From the NCBI GenBank assembly GCA_025455015.1, contig JALONI010000006.1:1-60751 (forward strand): a stretch of DNA of 60,751 bases. Reading direction: 5' to 3'. This DNA comes from Cyclobacteriaceae bacterium. GTDB taxonomy: Bacteria; Bacteroidota; Bacteroidia; Cytophagales; Cyclobacteriaceae. The notes under the pieces were generated by a model that was not told the origin of the DNA, made no database searches, and saw nothing but the letters and a program-made list of their open reading frames with translations. A program made the translations under genes and the position numbers. Below are positions 33,807-43,857 of the stretch, piece after piece (position 1 is the stretch's first letter; each line of letters opens with the position of its first letter).

Positions 33807-35840
33807 ATGAAGAGACATCTAGCGGGCCTTGTTTTTGTGCTTTTTGCCGCCTCGGCCAGTGCCCAACAAATACAGTGGGCTTCGAAAGTAATCGGCTATT
33901 CCTCGCAGCTCACCCCCGTCCAATACTCGGCCGAACAGATCTTGGGCAAACCTAACGTGCTGCCGGCCGGTGGCCAAAACCCGAACGCCTGGACGCCCGA
34001 CAAACCCAAGCGCAGTGAGTACATCACCGTGGGGTTTGCTACCCCCATGCAGATTGAGCAGATTGCCGTGGCCGAATCCTATAACCCCGGGGCCCTGTAC
34101 AAGGTATATGCCTATGACGAAGCCGGAAAAGAATACCTCATCAATACGCTAAACCCAACCAGCGTGCCGCTGCAAGGGCGCGTGCTCAACGTGTTTATGC
34201 AAAAGACACCGTACAAGGTGGCGGCTGTCAAATTAGAATTTGATGGCAAAGCCGTGCCCGATTATTTCTCCATCGATGCCGTGGCCATTGCCGATGTTAA
34301 CTACCCAATCATTGCCGACATTGCCTTGCCCGATCTGCTGGCCAAAGGGTTGCTCATCGAGCGGCTAGACGAGGCTGTCAACAGCACCAACAGCGAACTA
34401 AACCCGCTGCTGTCGCCTGATGGCAAGACCCTTTACTTCAGCCGGAAAAACCATCCGCAAAATGCCGGAGGCGTAAACGACAAGGAAGACATCTGGTTTT
34501 CGGAATTGGGCGCAGACGGCAAGTGGAGTTTGGCCAAAAACCTGGGCCCGCAAGTGAACAACGAGTATCCCAATTTCGTGAATGCCGTAAGCTCCGCCAC
34601 GCCCGATGGAAAAGCGGTGGTGCTGGTACTCGGAAATCAATACCTCGCCAACGGCAAAATGCTGGCGGGCATCTCCACGTCCAACAACATCGCTGGCATG
34701 TGGTCTGAGCCCGAGCCCATCATCATCGAAAATGACTACAACTTCAACGAGAAGGCTAACTATTTTCTGGCCAACACACGCAAAACGTTGCTGATGTCCA
34801 TCGAGCGGGAAGACGCGCGCGGCTCGCGCGACATCTACGTTTCGTTTCAAAAGAGCGACAGCACATGGACGCAACCGCTCAACCTGGGCACCAACATCAA
34901 CACTGCGGGTGAGGAGTCTTCACCTTTTTTGGCCTCTGACGATAAGACATTGTACTTCGCCTCCAACGGGTACAGCGGTTTTGGAGGAAGCGATATTTAC
35001 ATGAGCCGCAGACTGGACGACACCTGGACGAATTGGTCGCCTGCGGAAAACCTGGGGCCCGATATCAACTCCAAAGAAGACGATACATTTTTTAACATCC
35101 CCTCCACCAGTGACTATGCCTATTACTCGCGCACGGTGAGCCCGGACAACGCAGACATCTATCGCGTAAAGCTGCCCCTCTTTGTAACACCCGATCCGAT
35201 CATCATTGTGAGAGGCAAACTGATCGATGCCACTACGGGGAAGCCCATTGGGGCCAAAATCATTTATGAGCGGCTGCCCGATGGAAAAGAAGTGGGCGTA
35301 ACGCAATCCAATCCCGAGACGGGCGAATACGAAATCCATTTGCCGGGAGGCTACCAATACGGCTTCCGGGCGGAGGCCAAAGACCACCTGTCGGAGAACC
35401 AGAACCTGGACTTGCGCAACAACAAAAAAGACAACGAAGTGGTGAGCAAAGACATTACGCTGGCGCCCATTGGCGTCACCACGCTGGCCGACAATGCAAA
35501 AATCACCTTGAATAACATCTTCTTTGATTTCGACAAAGCGGTATTGAAACAAGAGTCGTATCCGGAGCTAAACCGCATTGCCGGGTTGATGAAAGAACGC
35601 GCCACCATGCAAGTGGAAATAGCCGGCCATGCCGATGCCACCGGGCCGGAAGACTATAACTTGAACCTGTCCAAACGCAGGGCACAGGCGGTGGCCAATT
35701 ATCTCTCCACGCAAGGAATAGACGCGCAACGCATCACCGTGACGTACTATGGCGAAGCCAAGCCGGTTGAACGCAACGACACGGCAGGCGGACGCAAGAA
35801 GAACAGACGCGTAGAATTTATCATCCTGAAATTGCAATAG
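33807..35840 (+). CDS. OmpA-family protein with PD40 propeller repeats
   Basis: A 677-residue outer membrane-associated protein. A signal peptide (MKRHLAGLVFVLFAASASAQ) is followed by a beta-sandwich domain (SEYITVGFATPMQIEQIAVA). Next are PD40 propeller repeats (NPLLSPDGKTLYFSRK, SSPFLASDDKTLYFASN, GGSDIYMSRR) and a carboxypeptidase-regulatory-like Ig domain (GKLIDATTGKPIGAKI). The C-terminal OmpA domain has IFFDFDKAVLK and the peptidoglycan-binding residues Asp and Arg in HADATGPEDYNLNLSKRR. It anchors the outer membrane to peptidoglycan. Proteins of this order occur in the gliding and T9SS machinery (PorE-like), but specificity is not clear. The next gene resembles its last two domains. 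Confidence 0.88.
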   Translation: MKRHLAGLVFVLFAASASAQQIQWASKVIGYSSQLTPVQYSAEQILGKPNVLPAGGQNPNAWTPDKPKRSEYITVGFATPMQIEQIAVAESYNPGALYKVYAYDEAGKEYLINTLNPTSVPLQGRVLNVFMQKTPYKVAAVKLEFDGKAVPDYFSIDAVAIADVNYPIIADIALPDLLAKGLLIERLDEAVNSTNSELNPLLSPDGKTLYFSRKNHPQNAGGVNDKEDIWFSELGADGKWSLAKNLGPQVNNEYPNFVNAVSSATPDGKAVVLVLGNQYLANGKMLAGISTSNNIAGMWSEPEPIIIENDYNFNEKANYFLANTRKTLLMSIEREDARGSRDIYVSFQKSDSTWTQPLNLGTNINTAGEESSPFLASDDKTLYFASNGYSGFGGSDIYMSRRLDDTWTNWSPAENLGPDINSKEDDTFFNIPSTSDYAYYSRTVSPDNADIYRVKLPLFVTPDPIIIVRGKLIDATTGKPIGAKIIYERLPDGKEVGVTQSNPETGEYEIHLPGGYQYGFRAEAKDHLSENQNLDLRNNKKDNEVVSKDITLAPIGVTTLADNAKITLNNIFFDFDKAVLKQESYPELNRIAGLMKERATMQVEIAGHADATGPEDYNLNLSKRRAQAVANYLSTQGIDAQRITVTYYGEAKPVERNDTAGGRKKNRRVEFIILKLQ

Positions 35841-35842
35841 CC

Positions 35843-36553
35843 ATGCGCAGCATAGCCACGTTTTTGTTGATGACGGCCGCGGGGATAGCTGCGGCACAGC
35901 CGGCCGATACCCTCATCCATGCCACGGGTATGATTTTCAATGCGGCTACCAAAGAACCGGTAGTGGCTAAAATCAGCTATCAGAGCTTGCCGTATGGAAA
36001 TCGCATCGGCTTTTTGAACGGCAGCAGTTTCACGTTCCCCATGTATGACAACGAGAAATATGCGGTGGTGATCGAAGCGCCCGGCTTTGCCGTGGCCAAA
36101 TACATGCTGGATCCCGCAGTAGCCAATGGCGAGCGCAAGGTGGTTCAGAACATCGAGCTGGCCCTGCCCTCGGCCGCGGCCCACAATGCCGAAACAGTAC
36201 ACACGGTAGGCAAAGTGATGCGGTTGGACAACCTGATCTTTGGCATTGGCAACGCCAAGATCACCGCGGACTCCTACCCTGAACTGGATGAAGTGGCCGT
36301 GATGCTCCACAACAACCCAAAGATGGTGATTCAATTAGAGGGACATACGGATGTCAAGGGCGATCCGAAGCTGAACATGAAGCTTTCACAAGACCGCGTG
36401 ACGGCCGTCAAAAGTTATTTGATTGGCAAGGGTGTGCATAAGGGCAAAATCAAAACCAAGGCCTACGGAGGCACCCGGCCGGTTACCCGCGAAAACACCG
36501 AAGATGCTCACAAACTCAACCGCAGGGTAGAGGTGCGGATATTGGAGAATTGA
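35843..36553 (+). CDS. Small OmpA-family lipid-free protein
   Basis: A 236-residue protein with a signal peptide (MRSIATFLLMTAAGIAAAQ), an Ig-like regulatory domain (HATGMIFNAATKEPVVAKIS) and an OmpA domain. The usual FDFDKA is IFGIGNAKI here, but the peptidoglycan-contacting Asp and Arg are kept in HTDVKGDPKLNMKLSQDR. It starts 2 bp after the upstream OmpA gene. Both domains match the C-terminal part of that protein in order and spacing, which suggests an internal duplication. It is followed by a strong terminator. Confidence 0.87.
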   Translation: MRSIATFLLMTAAGIAAAQPADTLIHATGMIFNAATKEPVVAKISYQSLPYGNRIGFLNGSSFTFPMYDNEKYAVVIEAPGFAVAKYMLDPAVANGERKVVQNIELALPSAAAHNAETVHTVGKVMRLDNLIFGIGNAKITADSYPELDEVAVMLHNNPKMVIQLEGHTDVKGDPKLNMKLSQDRVTAVKSYLIGKGVHKGKIKTKAYGGTRPVTRENTEDAHKLNRRVEVRILEN

Positions 36554-36569
36554 CATGAGCGGAACACAT

Positions 36570-36603
36570 AAAAAGCCCCGCGGCTCTGCCGCGGGGCTTT
36601 TTT
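36570..36603. terminator. Bidirectional intrinsic terminator between ompA-type gene and asd
   Basis: A 13-bp stem (AAAAGCCCCGCGG, 36571-36583, with its complement at 36589-36601), a 5-nt loop, and A and T runs on both sides. It lies between two convergent genes and fits termination in both directions. Confidence 0.85.
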
Positions 36604-36622
36604 ATTTCTCGCGGGCCACCGC

Positions 36623-37615
<993 letters not shown>

Positions 37616-37638
37616 GTGCATTACCTTTTTAAGAGCGG

Positions 37639-37646
37639 CAAAAATA
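37639..37646 (-). promoter_or_regulatory. Candidate -7 element for asd
   Basis: The minus strand reads TATTTTTG, a full match to TAnnTTTG. A TTA lies 17 nt upstream (2 of 3 for TTG). The element ends 23 nt before the ATG at 37615. Confidence 0.5.
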
Positions 37647-37703
37647 GTATATTTATAAACTACTAACGCGATAGACATTGCATCAAGCCAAAAAGTTTGT
37701 GGC

Positions 37704-40265
37704 ATGAAACGCTTTCTTTTCGTGGGGTGGCTGCTGGCCGCGTTCGTGTCGTCCTCCGCACAGGTGGTCGATGATTTCTCGGATGGCGATTTTACGGCTC
37801 ATCCGGGGTGGGCCGGCAATGACGCCCAGTTTGTCGTTTCGGCTGGCCAGTTGCGCAGCAACGCAGGCATACCTCCGGCAACGATTGACTATTATTTGTC
37901 CACGCCTTCTGCCACCACACTCAATGCCCGGTGGGAATTTTTTGTCAACCTCAAGTTTCCCACCACTGGCCAAAACCTGGCAGACGTTTATTTGGTCAGC
38001 GATCAAGCAGTGCTCACCGCCCCCGCCATCAATGGATACTTTGTTCGCATAGGCGACACGGCTGACGAGGTAGCCCTGTACCGAAGTACGGCCGGCACGG
38101 CCACGCGGCTGGCGGGTGTACCGGGCATCGTCAACAGCAGTTCCAATAATCCGTTTCGCATTCGCGTCACGCGCGATGCCGACCACCGGTGGACGCTCGA
38201 GTATGACGATGGGGCCACCGGCACCTACGTCACCGGTCCGGCCGTCACAGACAATTCGCATAGCAGCAGTCAGTTTTTCGGCATCAGGATACGGCAGTCC
38301 AACGCAGCCAGTGCCGCCAACAATCACTTCTTCGATGACATCACCGTGGGCGAGATACCCACGGATACTTCGCCTCCCCTGTTGCAATCGGCACAAGCCA
38401 TGACGGCTAACCAATTGTTGGTCACTTTTTCAGAACCGCTGGACCTTGTCAGCGCGCAAACGCCCTCGCACTATCAAACCGCAGCGGCCGCCAACACGGC
38501 CACCTCGGCTTTGCTGCAACCAGGCGGTGTATCAGTGGCGGTGACGTTCGCCCAGGACTTCCCCAACGGCATCGAGCAACAGCTAACCGTGACCGGTGTG
38601 GCCGATGTGGCGGGCAACGCCATGCCGCCCCGTTCCGTGCCATTCCGCTTTTTTCAGGCAAGCCCGGTTTTGCCCAAAGACGTGATCATTACCGAGCTGC
38701 TGGCCGACCCCGCTCCCCAAGTGGGGTTACCCAATGCCGAGTACATCGAAATCCACAACCGGAGTGCTAACCCAATCGATCTGTTGAACTGGCGTCTATC
38801 GGATGAAAGTTCCACCGCCACGTTTCCCTCGCAGATTGTGCTGCCGGGAAGTTATTGGGTGGTCACCTCGGCTTCGGCCGCCAGCCTCTTTACCGGTCAG
38901 GTCATCGGCTTGGCCAACTTCCCCACGCTCAACAACGGTGGCGACCGGCTGGCGCTGCGCGATGCGGCCCATCAACGCATCGACTCGCTGCTGTATGACC
39001 TCACCTGGTACCGCGACCCCGACAAGCAAGAGGGCGGCTGGGCACTAGAGTTGATCGACCCGAACAACCCGTGTGGCGAAGCCGATAATTGGACGGCCTC
39101 GGAAGATGCCACGGGCGGCACACCCGGACGTCAGAACTCCGTTTTTGCCAACAAACCGGATGTTACCGGCCCCCGGCTGTTGAGCGCAGTGGCGGAAAGC
39201 GAAACCACCGTGCGGCTGTTCTTCGATGAAAAGATGGACGCGCAACTGTCGGCTGATCAGGTCTCTTTTGCACCCCCCCTGACCATCGCATCTGCAGTGT
39301 TTGATGCCACCTTGCGGTCGGCATCGCTTGAGTTGGTCACGCCTCTGCTGCCACGGGTGCCGTATGAGGTAACCGTCAGCTCCGTTCGCGATTGCAATGG
39401 CAACGAAATCCAACCGCTCTTCAACCGCCAGTCGTTTGCCGTGACGGAGACGGCTCTGCCGGGCGATATTCTTCTTAACGAAATTTTGTTCAACCCCTTT
39501 CCGGGAGGGTCGGATTACGTGGAAGTATATAACGTGAGCGACAAGTTCATCAACCTGAAAAACTGGCGATGGCGATCGGCCTCGGGTGTTGAAACCATCA
39601 CCACGGACAACTTAGTCATGGCGCCCCAAACCTATCGCCTATTTACGGCCGATGCGCCCACAGTGCAAACACAGTACCCCAGCCACGACCGCGAAAATTT
39701 TTTCGAGTGCCGCTTGCCCTCGCTGCCCGATGACGAAGGCCGCCTTTCGCTGCTGACGGAAGCCGCGGTGGCCATCGACAGTTTTGCTTACGCGGACGAC
39801 TATCACAGTCCCCTGATCGATGACGAAGAGGGGGTGTCGCTGGAGCGGATTTCGTGGACGCAGCCCAGCCAGTCGTCTGCCAATTGGAAGTCGGCCGCTT
39901 CGGTGGTAGGCTTTGGCACCCCCGGCCGTGTCAATTCGCACGCGCGCGCAGGGGTGATAACAGACGATGCGGTGACCGTTTTACCCGTGGTGTTTTCGCC
40001 CGCGGTTGGCTTTGCGCAGATTCAATTCCGGTTTGAACAAAGTGGATTGAATGCAAACGTGACCATCATAGACCAGCATGGGCGCCTCATCAAAACACTT
40101 GCCACCAACGCCACACTGGGCTTTCAGGGCTTTTTCCGGTGGGATGGTGATAGCGACCGGGGCGGGCGGGCACGCAGCGGATATTATGCCGTATGGTTTG
40201 AGACATTTGATGCGGAAGGACACGTGAAAAGGTACCGCAAGCGCGTGGTGGTGGCCAGCGAATAG
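37704..40265 (+). CDS. Secreted lamin-tail domain protein
   Basis: An 853-residue exported protein. The signal peptide MKRFLFVGWLLAAFVSSSAQ is followed by a laminin-G/ConA-like region (about 25-210), then Ig-like domains of the type SPPLLQSAQAMTANQLLVTF. Two lamin-tail domains follow: VIITELLADPAP with AEYIEIHNRS, and ILLNEILFNPFPGGSDYVEV. The C-terminus (about 770-853) is FlgD-like (IDQHGRLIKTLATNA, SGYYAVWF) and probably acts as a T9SS-type sorting domain. Similar proteins are surface-exposed, and some are nucleases or adhesins, but no nuclease motif is visible here. It is divergent from asd and convergent with the TPR protein that follows. Confidence 0.82.
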   Translation: MKRFLFVGWLLAAFVSSSAQVVDDFSDGDFTAHPGWAGNDAQFVVSAGQLRSNAGIPPATIDYYLSTPSATTLNARWEFFVNLKFPTTGQNLADVYLVSDQAVLTAPAINGYFVRIGDTADEVALYRSTAGTATRLAGVPGIVNSSSNNPFRIRVTRDADHRWTLEYDDGATGTYVTGPAVTDNSHSSSQFFGIRIRQSNAASAANNHFFDDITVGEIPTDTSPPLLQSAQAMTANQLLVTFSEPLDLVSAQTPSHYQTAAAANTATSALLQPGGVSVAVTFAQDFPNGIEQQLTVTGVADVAGNAMPPRSVPFRFFQASPVLPKDVIITELLADPAPQVGLPNAEYIEIHNRSANPIDLLNWRLSDESSTATFPSQIVLPGSYWVVTSASAASLFTGQVIGLANFPTLNNGGDRLALRDAAHQRIDSLLYDLTWYRDPDKQEGGWALELIDPNNPCGEADNWTASEDATGGTPGRQNSVFANKPDVTGPRLLSAVAESETTVRLFFDEKMDAQLSADQVSFAPPLTIASAVFDATLRSASLELVTPLLPRVPYEVTVSSVRDCNGNEIQPLFNRQSFAVTETALPGDILLNEILFNPFPGGSDYVEVYNVSDKFINLKNWRWRSASGVETITTDNLVMAPQTYRLFTADAPTVQTQYPSHDRENFFECRLPSLPDDEGRLSLLTEAAVAIDSFAYADDYHSPLIDDEEGVSLERISWTQPSQSSANWKSAASVVGFGTPGRVNSHARAGVITDDAVTVLPVVFSPAVGFAQIQFRFEQSGLNANVTIIDQHGRLIKTLATNATLGFQGFFRWDGDSDRGGRARSGYYAVWFETFDAEGHVKRYRKRVVVASE

Positions 40266-40272
40266 CAGGCGG

Positions 40273-41214
40273 TTATTGCTCCAGCACCTTCAGGCGCTCC
40301 TGTATGTACGTGCTCGGCTCCCCCAGCGAGAGTCCCTCTTGGTAATACTCGATCGCCTTTGGAATGTTGTTGGCGGTTTCTTCCAAAAAGCCCAACTTTT
40401 CAAACAACCCCACATAACGCACACCAAGCTGATAGGCTTTCGCAAAACAAACGTTGGCCTCGGGATAGCGCTGCTGGTCGTAGTGGCAGTTGCCGAGCAG
40501 GTTCCACCCCTGCCCATACGTATCGTCTATCGCCACCAATTTTTTTAAATCGGCCATGGCCTCTGCGTAGTTCTGTTTGTCGTAGTTCACCAATGCATGG
40601 TTGTGCAGCGCGCTGGTGGAGTTAGGGTCGATTGTCAGGGCCTGACGGTAGTATCCATCAGCCGCATCGATTTGGTCCAGGCCATAATAGCAATTGCCCA
40701 CGTTGATTAGCATGGCCACGTCTGCGGGGTTGCTTTCCAGTTGGCGCTGGTACAGGACAAGTGCCCCCGCGTAGTCGCCTTCTGCATACAGCGCATCGGC
40801 CTGCGCTCCCGGGGTCTGCTCTACAACTGTTTCTGACGGTAGCTCCTCGGTCGCTTCTTTCGCAGAGGGGCCGTCCGCTTCGCGGGTCACGACTTGATAA
40901 ATAACCCACGCACCGACTACGCCCATCGCGGCAAACGCGATGAGGCGGTTCACCAACATAGCAGGCGATGGTCGGGACGGGGAAGAGGCCGCGGCATTTG
41001 ACGGCCTTGCTTTTGACGCGGTGCGTTGAGGGGGACGAGGCTGCGCTTCACGCCATTGGAAATAGTACACCAACCCACTGCCCAGCCCGATGGCCCCGAA
41101 AATAAGAATGAAGGTTTTTCCGAGGCCCCAAAGCAACGCCATCAGAAAAAAACCCAGCAGCGATACCCAGAGATAGGCGCGCGATGCCTTGGGGTGGGAG
41201 GGGAGGCCACTCAT
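40273..41214 (-). CDS. TPR-repeat membrane protein
   Basis: A 313-residue protein with membrane segments near residues 14-50 and 86-108, a Ser/Pro/Ala-rich linker between them, and about five TPR units from residue 140. Examples are YAEGDYAGALVLYQRQLESN, LINVGNCYYGLDQIDAADGY and LLGNCHYDQQRYPEANVCF. It probably serves as a scaffold or assembly factor on the membrane surface. Its end faces the convergent lamin-tail gene with a 7-bp gap. It has no enzyme motif. Confidence 0.78.
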   Translation of the reverse strand: MSGLPSHPKASRAYLWVSLLGFFLMALLWGLGKTFILIFGAIGLGSGLVYYFQWREAQPRPPQRTASKARPSNAAASSPSRPSPAMLVNRLIAFAAMGVVGAWVIYQVVTREADGPSAKEATEELPSETVVEQTPGAQADALYAEGDYAGALVLYQRQLESNPADVAMLINVGNCYYGLDQIDAADGYYRQALTIDPNSTSALHNHALVNYDKQNYAEAMADLKKLVAIDDTYGQGWNLLGNCHYDQQRYPEANVCFAKAYQLGVRYVGLFEKLGFLEETANNIPKAIEYYQEGLSLGEPSTYIQERLKVLEQ

Positions 41215-41277
41215 GTGTGTAAAGGTGCAAAAACTTTGGCAATGGCACGGATGGTTTGGATTGTGTAACTATGTGGT

Positions 41278-42237
41278 ATGCTGGATGTGTTGATTGTGGG
41301 TGCCGGGCCCATCGGCTTGGCATGTGCCTTGGAAGCCAAAAAAGCAGGACTGACGTATGTCATCATCGAAAAAGGATGTTTGGTCAACTCCCTGTACCAT
41401 TATCCACTCAACATGACCTTCTTCTCCACGAGCGATCGGCTCGAAATTGGCCACGTGCCTTTTATTTCTCACGGGCCAAAACCCAACCGCCTGGAGGCCC
41501 TGGAGTATTACCGGAGGGTGTGCGATGCCAACGCGTTGGCCGTTCGGCTATACGAGCGGGTAGTGGCCGTTCGGCAGACGACATCCGGGTTTCAGGTAAC
41601 CACGGCCAAGGGTGAGTATGCCGCGGCCCACGTGATCCTCGCGTTGGGATTCTACGACCTGCCGTTTCTGCTGGGTGTGCCGGGCGAGAACCTGCCCAAG
41701 GTAAAACACTACTACGATGAGCCGCATCCTTATTTTCGACAGAAAGTAGTGGTGGTGGGGGCTGCGAACTCAGCCGTGGATGTAGCACTGGAAACGTGGC
41801 GCAAGGGCGCGCAGGTGACCATGGTCATTCGCGAACCTGCCATCCGCGACAGCGTAAAATACTGGGTGCGGCCCGACATCGAGAATCGCATCAAGGAAGG
41901 TTCCATCCAGGCCTATTTTGAATCCGAAGTGGTGGAGATCACACCCGATGCGGTAAAGATCCAGTCGCCCGGCCTTACCCGGTGGATCGACAACGATTTT
42001 GTCTTGGCCATGACGGGGTACCAGCCGCCTTTTGATTTTCTGCGCGAAGCGGGCGTTTCCTTTCAAGATGATGAGTTTCAAACGCCCAGGTATGATCCGC
42101 ATACGATGGAAACCGAAACAAAGGGACTCTTCCTGGCGGGCGTGGTGTGCGGAGGCCTCAAAACAAATAAATGGTTTATCGAAAACTCGCGCGTACATGC
42201 AGAGATTATTATCAAGGCCATCGCTCAACGAATGTAA
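41278..42237 (+). CDS. ypdA: YpdA-like NAD(P)/FAD reductase (bacillithiol disulfide reductase family)
   Basis: A 319-residue flavoprotein of the YpdA family, proposed to reduce bacillithiol disulfide with NADPH. The FAD-binding start is MLDVLIVGAGPIGLACALEA, the NADPH-binding site is KVVVVGAANSAVDVALETW, and the C-terminal FAD contact is KGLFLAGVVCGG. The redox-active CXXC of thioredoxin reductases is absent, as expected for YpdA. Bacillithiol genes are not in this window. The symbol is by family resemblance. The bestrophin gene starts 93 bp downstream. Confidence 0.8.
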   Translation: MLDVLIVGAGPIGLACALEAKKAGLTYVIIEKGCLVNSLYHYPLNMTFFSTSDRLEIGHVPFISHGPKPNRLEALEYYRRVCDANALAVRLYERVVAVRQTTSGFQVTTAKGEYAAAHVILALGFYDLPFLLGVPGENLPKVKHYYDEPHPYFRQKVVVVGAANSAVDVALETWRKGAQVTMVIREPAIRDSVKYWVRPDIENRIKEGSIQAYFESEVVEITPDAVKIQSPGLTRWIDNDFVLAMTGYQPPFDFLREAGVSFQDDEFQTPRYDPHTMETETKGLFLAGVVCGGLKTNKWFIENSRVHAEIIIKAIAQRM

Positions 42238-42293
42238 TTTCGGAATTGCTGGTGTGTGTGGGAAGGTACCGCCACCGAGCTTCTTCCTTTGTG

Positions 42294-42301
42294 TACCTTT
42301 G
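42294..42301 (+). promoter_or_regulatory. Candidate -7 element for the bestrophin gene
   Basis: TACCTTTG, a full match to TAnnTTTG, 29 nt before the ATG at 42331. No -33 TTG at the usual distance. Confidence 0.4.
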
Positions 42302-42330
42302 ATGGCCGGACCTTCTTACACCGTGATGCT

Positions 42331-43248
42331 ATGATCGTATACGAGCCCAACAAAAACTGGTTTCGCGACATCCGTAACCTGACCACCAGTTGGACGCTGC
42401 AAAAAATTGTTCGGGGCGTTTTGCTCATCGGATTTTTTACGGCCCTCGCCTGTGGGGCGCTGGATTACTACGAAGTTGAACCCAAACTTCATTCGGGTAT
42501 CTTCTCGCTGCTGGGCATCGTGCTGAGTATCTTGCTGGTGTTCCGAACCAACACCGCCTACGATCGGTGGTGGGAGGGGCGCAAGCTGTGGGGCGAGTTG
42601 GTTAACCAAACCCGAAGCCTGGCGGTGCAACTGCATGCAGCCTTGCCCGCGGACGACCGGGCCTCGCGTGCGTATCTGGCCCGCCACATCGGAAACTTTT
42701 GTGTGGCCCTGCGCGATCACCTGCGCCAAGGCGTGAAGCTGGAGGAGCTGGCACTCACCGAAGAAGAAACGCGTGACCTGAGCGAGAAACAACACAAGCC
42801 CAACCATATCTCCGGGTGGCTTTACGCGAAGGTGCACACCGTTTACAAGGGCGGGGCACTCACCGATGCCGATTTGATCAACCTCAAGCCGCAGCACGAA
42901 GCGCTCTTGAACGTGTTGGGCGCTTGCGAGCGCATCAAAAAGACGCCCATCCCCTTTAGCTATTCGGTGTACATCAAAGTGTTCATCTCGCTCTACGGCA
43001 TCATGCTGCCTTTCGGGTTGTTTTTGGATTTTGGTTTTTACGCCATCCCGCTCACCATGTTTATCTTTTTTGCGATGCTCGGCCTGGAGTTGATGGCGCA
43101 AGAAATTGAAGAGCCGTTTGGGTTGGACTGCAACGACCTGCCCACAGGCGATATCGCCCAGACGATTTCGAGAAACGTGGCGGAAATACTGACCGGTCAG
43201 CCCGCTGCGGTAGGCAGTGAAAAGAAGATTTATGAAAAAGTTTTTTAG
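42331..43248 (+). CDS. Bestrophin family ion channel
   Basis: A 305-residue membrane protein of the bestrophin/UPF0187 family (DUF chloride-channel-like). The signature region is GIFSLLGIVLSILLVFRTNT followed by AYDRWWEGRKLWGELVN. Two further helices lie near residues 220-255 (SLYGIMLPFGLFLDFGF, FFAMLGLELMAQEIEEPFG), and the C-terminal motif EEPFGLDCNDLP is typical. Bacterial homologues form pentameric channels; conductance and ion are not known here. ATG 42331 (MIVYEPNKNWFRD) is chosen over upstream in-frame codons because it fits the family start and follows a full -7 match. Confidence 0.87.
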   Translation: MIVYEPNKNWFRDIRNLTTSWTLQKIVRGVLLIGFFTALACGALDYYEVEPKLHSGIFSLLGIVLSILLVFRTNTAYDRWWEGRKLWGELVNQTRSLAVQLHAALPADDRASRAYLARHIGNFCVALRDHLRQGVKLEELALTEEETRDLSEKQHKPNHISGWLYAKVHTVYKGGALTDADLINLKPQHEALLNVLGACERIKKTPIPFSYSVYIKVFISLYGIMLPFGLFLDFGFYAIPLTMFIFFAMLGLELMAQEIEEPFGLDCNDLPTGDIAQTISRNVAEILTGQPAAVGSEKKIYEKVF

Positions 43249-43258
43249 GTGTGAATTC

Positions 43259-43822
43259 TGATCTGCGGGAGAAGATCGGTCACTGATTTTTTTCCCGCTG
43301 ATTTCGCTGACATTCGCAGAACTATGCGTGGCTGTCCTCTGCGTTCATCTGCGCGATCTGCGGGAGCCAAAGGGGCGCTGAATTTTTTCCCGCTGATCTC
43401 GCAGATATTCGCAGAACTATGCGCGGCTGTCCTCTGCGTTCATCCGCGCGATTTGCGGGAGATAATAGATAGCTGAATTTTTTCCCGCTGATCTCGCAGA
43501 TATTCGCAGAACTATGCGCGACTTTTTCCTGCGTTCATCTGCGCGATCTGCGGGAGAAGATGGGTCACTGAATTTTTTTCCCGCTGATCTCGCAGATATT
43601 CGCAGAACTATGCGTGGCTGTCTTCTGCGTTCATCCGCGCGATCTGCGGGAGATAATAGAGTGCTGAATTTTTTCCCGCTGATTTCGCAGATATTCGCAG
43701 AACTATGCGCGGCCGTCCTTTGCGTTCATCCGCGCGATCTGTGGGAGATAATAGAGTGCTGAATTTTTTCCCGCTGATCTCGCAGAACTATGCGTGGCTT
43801 TCCTCTGCGTTCGTCCGGGCGA
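43259..43822. repeat. Tandem array of six 95-bp hairpin units
   Basis: Units begin with CCCGCTGAT at 43294, 43389, 43484, 43580, 43675 and 43770, a period of 95 or 96 bp; a partial unit precedes (43259-43293). Each unit has a 27-nt left arm, a loop of about 17 nt (ACTATGCGTGGCTGTCC), a 27-nt right arm ending in GATCTGCGGG, and a T-rich spacer of about 24 nt. The arms are imperfect inverted repeats with about 22 of 27 positions pairing, so every unit can fold as a long stem. The last unit lacks part of the left arm. Short frames through the array encode FLRSSARSAG-like repeats, and I treat them as spurious. No other gene lies in the 43249-43857 gap. Confidence 0.85.
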
Positions 43823-43857
43823 CAATGACGAAGCAAATTTTCTTCTGCACACCGCGC

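Noticed and set aside
43259-43822. The repeat array as a CRISPR array
   Set aside because: Units are about 95 bp and similar throughout, not short identical repeats with unique spacers, and no cas genes are in the window.
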